Assembly (NCBI GenBank): GCA_000335715.1
Contig: AMYZ01000017.1
Coordinates: 1 to 64,000, forward strand
Direction of reading: 5' to 3'
Length of the DNA stretch: 64,000 nucleotides
Source: a beta proteobacterium L13
Lineage (GTDB): Bacteria > Pseudomonadota > Gammaproteobacteria > Burkholderiales > Chromobacteriaceae
The position numbers and the translations under genes were made by a program. Below the pieces are notes generated by a model that worked only from the letters and a program-made list of their open reading frames with translations, ran no database searches and was not told where the DNA came from. Positions 1-7,022 of the stretch are shown here, piece after piece (position 1 is the first letter of the stretch; each line of letters opens with the position of its first letter).

Positions 1-882
1 TGGTACACACTTGAATCACAAGAGTCAATGTGCCATAAAATTATTGAAAATCACCCCGGCGAAAAAATACTCTGCTTAGGAACACCCACACTGGCAGCTA
101 CACTGGCAGCCAACAATGCAAAAGTCACCCTATTAGACATAGACAGCGACATTATTGATTTATACAACGATGTTTTCCCAGAAAATGAAAAAGCCTCCAA
201 TTATGATGTCAACTGCGACATACCCGAAGAATTAGAAGGAAAATTCAATTGCATTTTCATAGACCCTCCTTGGTATCAAGAAGATTTTAAGAAATTCATT
301 TCCAGATCGATTGATTTTTCCAAAAATGGTGCAGTCATATATTGTTCAATTCCTCAAAAATTAACAAGACCAGGAATTGAAGAAGATCGTGTACAATTGA
401 TAAATGAGATCAAGACGTGCGGACATGACTTATTATACATAGAAGCAAATTCCATGAAATACATCATCCCACATTTTGAAGAAGAAGCGCTGGACAACTT
501 AAAAATCAAAACAATACAACCATGGCGCTCCTCTGACCTAATGGCAATAAGGGTGAAGAAAACCAAGGGCAAAAAAAACACCTTGAAATTTAAAATTTCA
601 GAAAACAGAATAAGGTCATTCTCCAGAAAAAGCACAAGAAACCTATTTCGGATATTCACAGAAAGTATACAGCTAGATTCTTGCATTCCAATAAAGAGAA
701 TTGAGGCATTTTCCAGCTCCATCAGCAATAGAGATACTATCGAACCAGTTAATCTATGGACCTCAGAAAAACAAGGATTTCAAGTTTCCAATCTGGCACT
801 ACTAAATGACATACTAGACTTATGGAGTCAAGGACACAACATAGAAGCAACCACAAAAAAAAATTCAAAACAAACACATTAG
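1..882 (+). CDS. SAM-dependent methyltransferase/aminopropyltransferase-fold protein, 5' partial
   Basis: The reading frame is open from base 1, with codons for WYTLESQES before the first ATG at 28, so the gene probably starts upstream of the window. The N-terminal part looks like a class I Rossmann fold: a GTPTLAATLAAN stretch, then an acidic strand end (TLLDIDSD), then IFIDPPW followed by FISRS, resembling motif IV of DPPY/DPPW-type enzymes and the DUF43/BpsA branched-polyamine synthase family. The C-terminal third is lysine- and serine-rich and unrecognised. The DNA is much more AT-rich than the 2.4-22 kb region, suggesting transfer. The next gene begins 67 bases on and may be functionally linked. 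The fold is fairly secure; the substrate is unknown. Confidence 0.6.
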   Translation, partial: WYTLESQESMCHKIIENHPGEKILCLGTPTLAATLAANNAKVTLLDIDSDIIDLYNDVFPENEKASNYDVNCDIPEELEGKFNCIFIDPPWYQEDFKKFISRSIDFSKNGAVIYCSIPQKLTRPGIEEDRVQLINEIKTCGHDLLYIEANSMKYIIPHFEEEALDNLKIKTIQPWRSSDLMAIRVKKTKGKKNTLKFKISENRIRSFSRKSTRNLFRIFTESIQLDSCIPIKRIEAFSSSISNRDTIEPVNLWTSEKQGFQVSNLALLNDILDLWSQGHNIEATTKKNSKQTH

Positions 883-949
883 CAATGACGACAGCAAGCA
901 TGCAAAAGAAATAATAAATGAACTTGAATCACTACTAAAACTGTGGGAG

Positions 950-2284
950 ATGACTTCAGACTCCGAAACAAGAAGAACGGCAAAAAAAATAAAAGAAGCA
1001 AATGACAAATCCTCTAGCAAGTGGGCATCAAAAGCAACAAAAAGAGAACATGATTCGAAATCTGATAGCTTCCGCATAGAATTCCAAAGAGACAGAGATA
1101 GAATAATCTGGTCAACCGAATTTAGAAAACTAGCTGACAAAACTCAGCTCTTCCCCATCGAAGAAGATGAGCACATGAGGCAACGTCTAGCTCACAGCAT
1201 AGAAGTAATGCAACTTGCATCAACAATTGGCGCCGCATTCGGTCTAGATAAAAATCTTATTGAAGCTGGCGCTCTAGCTCATGACATTGGCCACACGCCA
1301 TTTGGACATGCCGGCGAACATGCAATAGATAAAATTTTCGTAGAGCTAGGCTTTGCAGGTGGTTTTAACCACTATGAACATGGAGTAGATGTCGTTAGGT
1401 TTTTAGAAGGCTCGTATCAACATAGCACAACTGAGTCACACCACGGTCTCAACTTAACATCAGAAGTATGTGACTGCATTCTAAAACATACATACTGCCA
1501 CCAAGGTGAAGGCGCAAGCCAAGAAAAAGTATGGAAACATACAAAACACACTGATTATTTGAAGTGTGGATTCAGTCATCTCGAAGGTCAAGCTGTAAGA
1601 GCCGCAGATAAGATCTCCTATCTACTATCAGACATTGAAGACGGCATAAGATTAGGTACAGTGCAAATTAGCGACTTGTTAGGCTGCAAGTTATTCCATC
1701 GCGCACCAATTGATTTTAGAATGAAAACTAGCGAAAATCTATATGGAAAATTCATAGAGCAGCGCGGCTCAGTAATAAAATTACTCATGGAAGATATAAT
1801 AACAGAATCCGCAAAAAGAATCAGCAAATCAAACTCAAGAAATGATGTTTTTAACGCCGGCCATTACTGCATATCTCATAGCAAGCAAATAAGCCTTGAC
1901 ATGTCGGAAATCTGGAGAAAAATCCAAGTCGCCAAACTTCACAAAGACCCACGAGTACTCTCCTCCAACATGAAGGCTTCTAAAATGGTAAGCGAGCTAC
2001 TATTAATGCTCACATTGTTTCCAGAGCATATCAACCAGCAATTCAGAATGGAGCACGAAAGACTAAACTCTTCAGACTATATGAAATATTACAGAAGGCA
2101 ACACCAAACAATTGGAATTGAAAATAATCTATTAGGATTTTTACCACTCGCCACAATGATAGGCTTCGATTTTAAGCGAACAAAAAATATTGACGTCTAT
2201 AATCTCATTCTTGCCAAAGACTATGTTGCAAGCCTCACAGACAAAAAGTTGAAAAAACTACACATGGAACTGCTAGGCTTGTAA
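950..2284 (+). CDS. dGTPase-like HD-domain triphosphohydrolase
   Basis: Family: deoxyguanosinetriphosphate triphosphohydrolase-like HD proteins, which split dNTPs into nucleoside and triphosphate. The signature is clear: RDRDRIIWSTEFRKLADKTQ near residues 47-65, H82, the HD pair 111-112 within LAHDIGHTPFGH, and a late metal-ligand Asp near residue 220 in AADKISYLLSDIEDG. The 444-residue length suits the family. Known dGTPases of this family can restrict phage by depleting dNTPs, and the AT-rich accessory context makes a defence role plausible (inference). The frame stays open upstream of the ATG back to base 845, across an A9 run at 855-863 at the end of the previous gene. The true start, or a slippage fusion with that gene, is therefore open. 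Confidence 0.8.
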   Translation: MTSDSETRRTAKKIKEANDKSSSKWASKATKREHDSKSDSFRIEFQRDRDRIIWSTEFRKLADKTQLFPIEEDEHMRQRLAHSIEVMQLASTIGAAFGLDKNLIEAGALAHDIGHTPFGHAGEHAIDKIFVELGFAGGFNHYEHGVDVVRFLEGSYQHSTTESHHGLNLTSEVCDCILKHTYCHQGEGASQEKVWKHTKHTDYLKCGFSHLEGQAVRAADKISYLLSDIEDGIRLGTVQISDLLGCKLFHRAPIDFRMKTSENLYGKFIEQRGSVIKLLMEDIITESAKRISKSNSRNDVFNAGHYCISHSKQISLDMSEIWRKIQVAKLHKDPRVLSSNMKASKMVSELLLMLTLFPEHINQQFRMEHERLNSSDYMKYYRRQHQTIGIENNLLGFLPLATMIGFDFKRTKNIDVYNLILAKDYVASLTDKKLKKLHMELLGL

Positions 2285-2382
2285 TTTGAACTAGTTCCTA
2301 GCCAGGATAAGTCACAGCCGTATCTGGAATTGCCACTGCGCGTTCTGAGTGTTTCTCACTACGCTAAGGCAACCACCGACCA

Positions 2383-2477
2383 CGCCACAATCAACCCAAG
2401 GCAAATACGCCGCACTTGATCATTGCCCGCAATAACAAAGTTGGCCGCAAACCGTCATGGCTTGCGGCCAACTTTGT
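2383..2477. repeat. ~95-bp direct repeat, copy 1, ending in a terminator-like hairpin
   Basis: This stretch aligns with 3291-3385. Both begin CGCCACA, share CCGCACTTGATCATT, and end in a hairpin made of two inverted copies of the dispersed word GTTGGCCGCA (2440-2449 and 2463-2472). The stem is CAAAGTTGGCCGCAA against TTGCGGCCAACTTTG with an 11-base loop. It could terminate transcription of the dGTPase gene. The two copies bracket the metallopeptidase gene at 2594. The remaining bases of the 2285-2593 gap show nothing I can name. Confidence 0.75.
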
Positions 2478-2593
2478 TTACTGGACAGCCACGCCCCACA
2501 GGGCGGCCATTGATGTAAGGCAATATGTCACGCTGCCCATACGGCATACTTCGGCCACCATATTGCCAACCTGCACCACTGGTGCCCAACACC

Positions 2594-3247
2594 ATGCCGA
2601 TTTCTACACTGCGCCCGCTGGCTGCCGCAGCGTTGCTCGCCACTGCCCTGCCCGCCCTGGCGCAGCCGGGGCCGGCTAGCGCTTGCCTGTTTATTTACCA
2701 CGCCGGCCTGCACACACTGCCCGATGGCAGCCTGAGCGACGACGCCTCACCTACAGCTCAGCAACGCTACAGCCGGCTGCTGCGCGAGGCCAGGCAGCGC
2801 ATTACCGATACTTTCGGCGCACCGCAGGCCAGCCCGCTGGTAGTGTTCTTCTCGCAGCCGCAGGGTTTTGGCCGCTACCGGCTGAACGCGGTGAGGAGTG
2901 CGCAGTTTATTGGCAGCCGCGCCTGCGTGCTGATGGGCCCCAAGGGGCAAAATGTGGATGCCCTGGCACACGAGCTGGTACACGCCGAAATCCACCACCG
3001 TGCCGGTGCGCTGAAACGCTGGCTGCAACTGCCCACCTGGTTTGACGAGGGCGTGGCCATGCAGGTGGATTACCGCCCGCGCTACACGCTGCCGGCAGAC
3101 GATGCGGCCAAGGCCAGCCAGGTAAGGCAGCTGAACAGCTTTGGCGCTTTCTTTGCAGGTGACGAGCAAACGGTGGTGCGCAACTACGCCCGCGCCCGCT
3201 ACGAGGCGGCCGGCTGGCTGGCCAGGGCCGTAGGTTGGGCTGAATGA
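2594..3247 (+). CDS. Secreted zinc metallopeptidase-like protein
   Basis: Unknown function, but clear features. The chosen ATG gives a cleavable signal peptide (MPISTLRPLAAAALLATALP, then ALA-QP), so the product is exported. An HELVH zinc-binding motif lies at residues 126-130, preceded by DALA, and WFDEG at 149-153 supplies a likely third ligand (E152). This is a gluzincin-type arrangement with a spacing of about 22 residues. The rest is a small domain of ~218 residues in total. Starts further upstream (2525) would bury the signal peptide. Composition matches core DNA. The gene is flanked by two ~95-bp repeats, an unusual arrangement that could reflect duplication or cassette movement. The substrate is unknown. 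Confidence 0.65.
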   Translation: MPISTLRPLAAAALLATALPALAQPGPASACLFIYHAGLHTLPDGSLSDDASPTAQQRYSRLLREARQRITDTFGAPQASPLVVFFSQPQGFGRYRLNAVRSAQFIGSRACVLMGPKGQNVDALAHELVHAEIHHRAGALKRWLQLPTWFDEGVAMQVDYRPRYTLPADDAAKASQVRQLNSFGAFFAGDEQTVVRNYARARYEAAGWLARAVGWAE

Positions 3248-3290
3248 AATGAAGCCCAACGTTTACCGCGCCACGGTAAGCGTTTGGCCT

Positions 3291-3385
3291 CGCCACATTC
3301 ACCCCAAGCCAAGGCACCGCACTTGATCATTCCCCCCAATAGCAAGGTTGGCCGCATGCCGTGATGGCGTGCGGCCAACCTTGTG
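3291..3385. repeat. ~95-bp direct repeat, copy 2, ending in a terminator-like hairpin
   Basis: Second copy of the repeat at 2383-2477, lying just after the metallopeptidase stop. Its hairpin pairs CAAGGTTGGCCGCA (word at 3347-3356) with TGCGGCCAACCTTG (word at 3370-3379) around a 13-base loop. It probably acts as a terminator between the convergent genes ending at 3247 and 3434. A weaker fragment of the same kind (CCAAGGCACTGCA followed by CAAGGTTGGCCGC) occurs at 6439-6484. Confidence 0.75.
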
Positions 3386-3433
3386 CTGTTTGTGCTTGCG
3401 CCGCAGCGCAGCGGCCAGAATACCCGCGCCCGC

Positions 3434-4375
3434 TTATTCTGGTGTTTTGTCCTTCTGGTTTTTTTCCTGCAGTGCTTCGTTGATGATGCTTTTCAGGCCG
3501 GTAAAGGTGCAGGGCTCGGCGTAGACCAGCAGTGCTTGCTCTACGTCGTAATAGCTGCCAGCAAATAGCGCGGGATTGTCCAGCAGCTTTCTCTGGTTGC
3601 GCTTTTTGACTTGCACGGCTTTTTGCAGCAGGTAGATATCGGGCGCCAGGGCCATGGTGGTTTCGTAGGCGCTCATGGCGCTTTGGCCAAACGAGAACGA
3701 CGACGCGGTGGCACTGATTACCTTGGCACTCACGCCGGTCAGGCCTTGCACTGCCGAGGTGAGCCCGGCCAGCAGCTGCACTTCTTTGGCCATGAAGTCG
3801 CGCGTGGTTTGCTGGCGGCTGGCCAGGTTAAAGTAGTTGGCGCAGTTCAGGTCGGCATAGCTGACGCCGGCCTGCCACATTTCTTTCAGTGCCTGGTAGC
3901 GCGGCACTGCAAGCAAACCATTGCCTTGCAGCGCGGCCAGCTGCGTGCTGCTGGCTTGTTTGAGCGCGGTTAGCTGCCCGCTGCTGGCATTTTTTAGCGT
4001 GGTCAGCTCATCTTTATTGCGCTTGCTCTCCTCCAGCAGGGCATTCACAAGCGCCTCTTGCGGCAAGCCTTTTACTTTGGCCAGCTCTGCCTGCTGGCTG
4101 GTGACCTGGTCTGTCCAGTACTGCAGGCTTTGCTCGAAGTTCAGGGGCACCACGTCGCGGTACTGCAACGCCCTGCTGATCGCCGAGCCAAAGCGGTACC
4201 CAGCGTGATCCAGATTGGAGCGGGGCTTGTCATCGTCGGCGCCGGCGTCTTTGGGGTTGTTGATGCTGTACTCGGCGTCCACTGCCGGGTTGCGCAGAAA
4301 ATCCCTGCTTGGGTTCAGACTGCCGCAGGCGCTAAGGCTCAGGGTGATGATCATCGGCAAGATGGCGGGCTTCAT
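3434..4375 (-). CDS. Predicted lipoprotein of unknown function
   Basis: The 313-residue product starts MKPAILPMIITLSLSACGS, a lipoprotein signal with lipobox LSAC; the cysteine at residue 17 would be lipidated. After a polar linker, residues ~95-150 are rich in Lys, Glu, Leu and Ala and contain an approximate internal repeat (LTTLKNASSGQLTALKQASSTQLAALQ), probably a short coiled coil. No enzyme motif is visible. It stands alone: its 3' end faces the repeat terminator at 3291-3385, and its 5' end is separated by ~85 bases from the next minus-strand gene. I do not recognise the family. Confidence 0.6.
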   Translation of the reverse strand: MKPAILPMIITLSLSACGSLNPSRDFLRNPAVDAEYSINNPKDAGADDDKPRSNLDHAGYRFGSAISRALQYRDVVPLNFEQSLQYWTDQVTSQQAELAKVKGLPQEALVNALLEESKRNKDELTTLKNASSGQLTALKQASSTQLAALQGNGLLAVPRYQALKEMWQAGVSYADLNCANYFNLASRQQTTRDFMAKEVQLLAGLTSAVQGLTGVSAKVISATASSFSFGQSAMSAYETTMALAPDIYLLQKAVQVKKRNQRKLLDNPALFAGSYYDVEQALLVYAEPCTFTGLKSIINEALQEKNQKDKTPE

Positions 4376-4460
4376 GACATTGACCTCCCGTTTATGGAGA
4401 TGTCGTTGTATACGCCACCGGTCACTTCTATAAATCAGCCCAGTGTTATGCGGGGGGCTC

Positions 4461-5201
4461 CTACTCGGCCAGATATTTTTGCCGCAGCTTGTGCATGCGG
4501 CCGTCTGCGCTGATCTGGTTTAGCGCTGCCTGCAGGCGCTTTACCTTGTGCGTGGGGGTGTCACGGTTAAGCGCAAACCAGTATTGGCTGCCCCCGTCCA
4601 GCAGCCAGATGGGGCGCACCTGCTGCGGGTTGACGTTTTGCTGCTTGAGCTGCCAGGCCATGGCCCAGTCCAGCATGGCCACGGTGTCGGTGCGGCCTAG
4701 CAGCATTTTTTTCAGGGTGATTTCGTCGGTGGCGCCCAGGTCCAGCCCGCGCCCTGGCTGCAGGCCCAGCCCGGCCAGCTTTTTGGCGGCTGCCGATTCG
4801 AACATGGCGCCGTGGGTGTAGCGCATCAGGTCGGCCTCTACCTGGACCTGGATATCGCGCCGTGCGTTCAGGCGATAGAGCTTGATCTGCCGCGGGCTGA
4901 TGGGGCCTACCCAGTGAAACAGCGGCTCGCGCTCCGGGGTGCGGGTAATGCTGAAGATGGCACTGCCAGGGGTTTCCAGTACGGTGCGATAGGCACGCGC
5001 CCAGGGCTGCAGCTCTATGCTGAGGCTGAGGTCGGCATCCTGCGCGGCCATGCGTAGCAGGTCGGTGGCAAAGCCGGTGAGCTGCACGCCGCTTTGGTAG
5101 TTTAGCGGTGGCAGCTGCTCGGTATAGGCAGCCAGGTCGGCCGCACGGGTAGGGGTTACGGCACAGCAGGCCAGACACAGGGCAAACAAGACTGGTTTCA
5201 T
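4461..5201 (-). CDS. Periplasmic solute-binding protein (SBP_bac_3-like)
   Basis: The product starts MKPVLFALCLACCAVTPTRA, a signal peptide, followed by a mature domain resembling the polar amino acid ABC-transporter binding family: PPLNYQ, GFATDLLRMAAQDADL and a late LNRDTPTHKVKRLQAALN. Such proteins bind amino acids or similar small ligands in the periplasm. No permease or ATPase lies nearby, so it may serve a distant transporter or be a stand-alone sensor, as is common for this short type in betaproteobacteria (inference). The start at 5201 was chosen over 5270 because it begins exactly at the signal peptide. The divergent diguanylate cyclase starts 154 bases away. Confidence 0.7.
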   Translation of the reverse strand: MKPVLFALCLACCAVTPTRAADLAAYTEQLPPLNYQSGVQLTGFATDLLRMAAQDADLSLSIELQPWARAYRTVLETPGSAIFSITRTPEREPLFHWVGPISPRQIKLYRLNARRDIQVQVEADLMRYTHGAMFESAAAKKLAGLGLQPGRGLDLGATDEITLKKMLLGRTDTVAMLDWAMAWQLKQQNVNPQQVRPIWLLDGGSQYWFALNRDTPTHKVKRLQAALNQISADGRMHKLRQKYLAE

Positions 5202-5355
5202 GCTGAATCTGGCTGGGGTGGTATTTATAGAATGTAGTGCACAGCAGTGCTGTGTCACAAGCGTTAGCAAACAGATAAGGGCTCAACACTACGCCGCTGA
5301 TTTTGCGTAATAATGACAATCTAACGAATCACCAAGCTTAGCCCTGCCATCCACC

Positions 5356-6432
5356 ATGAAACCATCCCTGTTTCAGCCAGAGTTCGCCAGCTACGAGCGC
5401 TATTACAGCCAGCGCCTGCTACCCGGTGCGGCCCAGCTTTCCTATGCCGGCATGGGAGTAATCGGGCTGTTTCTGCTGGCCGATTTGTGGAATATGGGCC
5501 TGGGGCCGGGCTTTTACGGCATGGCGCTGGCCAGTGTGCTGGGCTGCGGGCTGATAGGCTGGATGGCACAAATCATGCAGCACCCTGCTTACGAGACTCA
5601 CCGTATCCATTGGGTGCTGTGGCTGGGCAACATGGCCATGGTGGTGGTGATGGCGGGCAATATCCTGATGCTGGGCCGGCTGTCCTACCTGCCGATGATC
5701 CTGATGTATTTCATGCTGGGAGTGCTGCTGATCGCGCCGCTGGTGCCACCGCTGGCCTTCTTGCTGCCGCATCTGGCCAGTGTACTGCTGGCCGGTAGCG
5801 TCATGTGGCTGAAGGGCTACCAGCTCACATACTGGCTGCAGCTGCTGCTGTTCAGCATGCCGGCCATGGTATTCATGCTGATGATTCTGAGCGTGCAGCG
5901 CCGCACGGCCAGGCAGTCTTACCAGATTGCCCGGCAAAACTGGCTTTACGCCACCACCGACCCGCTAAGCCAGCTACAAAACCGCCGCACCTGGTACGAG
6001 GCGGCGGAAGCCGCATTGGCAGAAGCTGCAGCACAAGCGCAGCCACTGACGCTGCTGATGCTGGATATCGACCACTTCAAAACCATTAACGACCAGTGGG
6101 GGCACGTGGCGGGCGACAAGGTTATAGAGCAGGTTGGCCGCACGCTGCAGGCACACTGCCCGCCCGGTGCATTAGCCGGCCGCCTGGGCGGCGAAGAGTT
6201 TGCCGTACTGCTACCCGACACCGGGCACGACGGCGCCGTACTGACGGCCGAGGCGCTGCGTGCCAGCGTGGCAGCACAGCAGGTGGCAGAACAAGGCCAG
6301 CTGCTGCGCATTACGGTCAGCATAGGCCTGTCCAGCCTGAAAACAGCCTGCCTGGACGAGCTGGTACGCGAGGCAGATCGCCGCCTGTACCAGGCCAAGG
6401 CCGAGGGCCGTAACCGGGTCATCAGCCAGTAG
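5356..6432 (+). CDS. Membrane-bound diguanylate cyclase
   Basis: Makes cyclic di-GMP from two GTP. The N-terminal ~190 residues contain about six hydrophobic segments (membrane sensor, no recognised ligand domain). A complete GGDEF domain follows from about residue 200, with DIDHFKTIND at 237-246 and the active-site motif GGEEF at 278-282. The allosteric inhibitory RxxD site, expected nine residues before the first G, is absent (PPGA at that place), so product inhibition is probably lost. The divergent neighbour is a periplasmic binding protein that could be a sensory partner (inference). The length of 358 residues is normal. Confidence 0.9.
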   Translation: MKPSLFQPEFASYERYYSQRLLPGAAQLSYAGMGVIGLFLLADLWNMGLGPGFYGMALASVLGCGLIGWMAQIMQHPAYETHRIHWVLWLGNMAMVVVMAGNILMLGRLSYLPMILMYFMLGVLLIAPLVPPLAFLLPHLASVLLAGSVMWLKGYQLTYWLQLLLFSMPAMVFMLMILSVQRRTARQSYQIARQNWLYATTDPLSQLQNRRTWYEAAEAALAEAAAQAQPLTLLMLDIDHFKTINDQWGHVAGDKVIEQVGRTLQAHCPPGALAGRLGGEEFAVLLPDTGHDGAVLTAEALRASVAAQQVAEQGQLLRITVSIGLSSLKTACLDELVREADRRLYQAKAEGRNRVISQ

Positions 6433-6470
6433 TACCAGGCCAAGGCACTGCACCCCGGGCCAGCGTGGCG

Positions 6471-7022
6471 TCAAGGTTGGCCGCGCCGGGCTACCCTACA
6501 AGCCGCCAGATGCAGCAAAACCGCCAGATGCAGCAAAACCGCCAGCATCAAACCCAGCCAATGCGCGTTATGCGCCACCGGGTGGCCAGCCAGCTGGCTG
6601 GCTTGCGCGCCTTGCCAGGCCACCTTCCCCACCAGCAGCAATACCGCCAGCCAGCGCCACAGCCCGCCGCGCCAGCCCAGCAGCAGCCACATGGCCCAGG
6701 CGTAGGCTACGCCGGAGGCCCCGGCAAAGGGGCCGGGTTCCAGTAGCGGCATCAGCAGTGCGGGCAGCACGGCCAGCGGCCACAGCCCCGGCCGCCTGCC
6801 TTGCGGGCACAGCCAGCACACCAGCAGCAAGCTGGCACTATTGAGCAGCGCATGCTGCAGGTTCAGGTGCACCCAGCTGGCGCTAAACAGCCGCCAGTAC
6901 TGCCCGGCAAGGGTGGCTGCGGCATCGCCCTGCCAGTGCCGCATGGCGGCCTGGCCCCAGCCAAACAGCCAGGGCAGGCATGGCCACAGCCACACCAGGC
7001 GCAGCAGCAGGGTATTAGCCAC
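6471..7022 (-). CDS. rrtA: Rhombosortase (rhomboid-family protease for GlyGly-CTERM proteins)
   Basis: Multi-span membrane protein with rhomboid hallmarks: SASWVHLNLQHALLN (histidine pair), GASGVAYAW holding the probable catalytic serine, and AHNAHWLG near the end holding the catalytic histidine. Rhombosortases cleave C-terminal GlyGly-CTERM tails. The gene next door encodes a nuclease with exactly such a tail, so the pair is self-consistent. I place the start at the GTG at 7020-7022, overlapping the nuclease stop (GTGGCTAA), which suggests translational coupling; an ATG at 7082 would overlap the nuclease by 68 bases. An 18-bp tandem duplication at 6503-6538 encodes a repeated VLLHLA near the C-terminus. 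Confidence 0.75.
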   Translation of the reverse strand: MANTLLLRLVWLWPCLPWLFGWGQAAMRHWQGDAAATLAGQYWRLFSASWVHLNLQHALLNSASLLLVCWLCPQGRRPGLWPLAVLPALLMPLLEPGPFAGASGVAYAWAMWLLLGWRGGLWRWLAVLLLVGKVAWQGAQASQLAGHPVAHNAHWLGLMLAVLLHLAVLLHLAACRVARRGQP

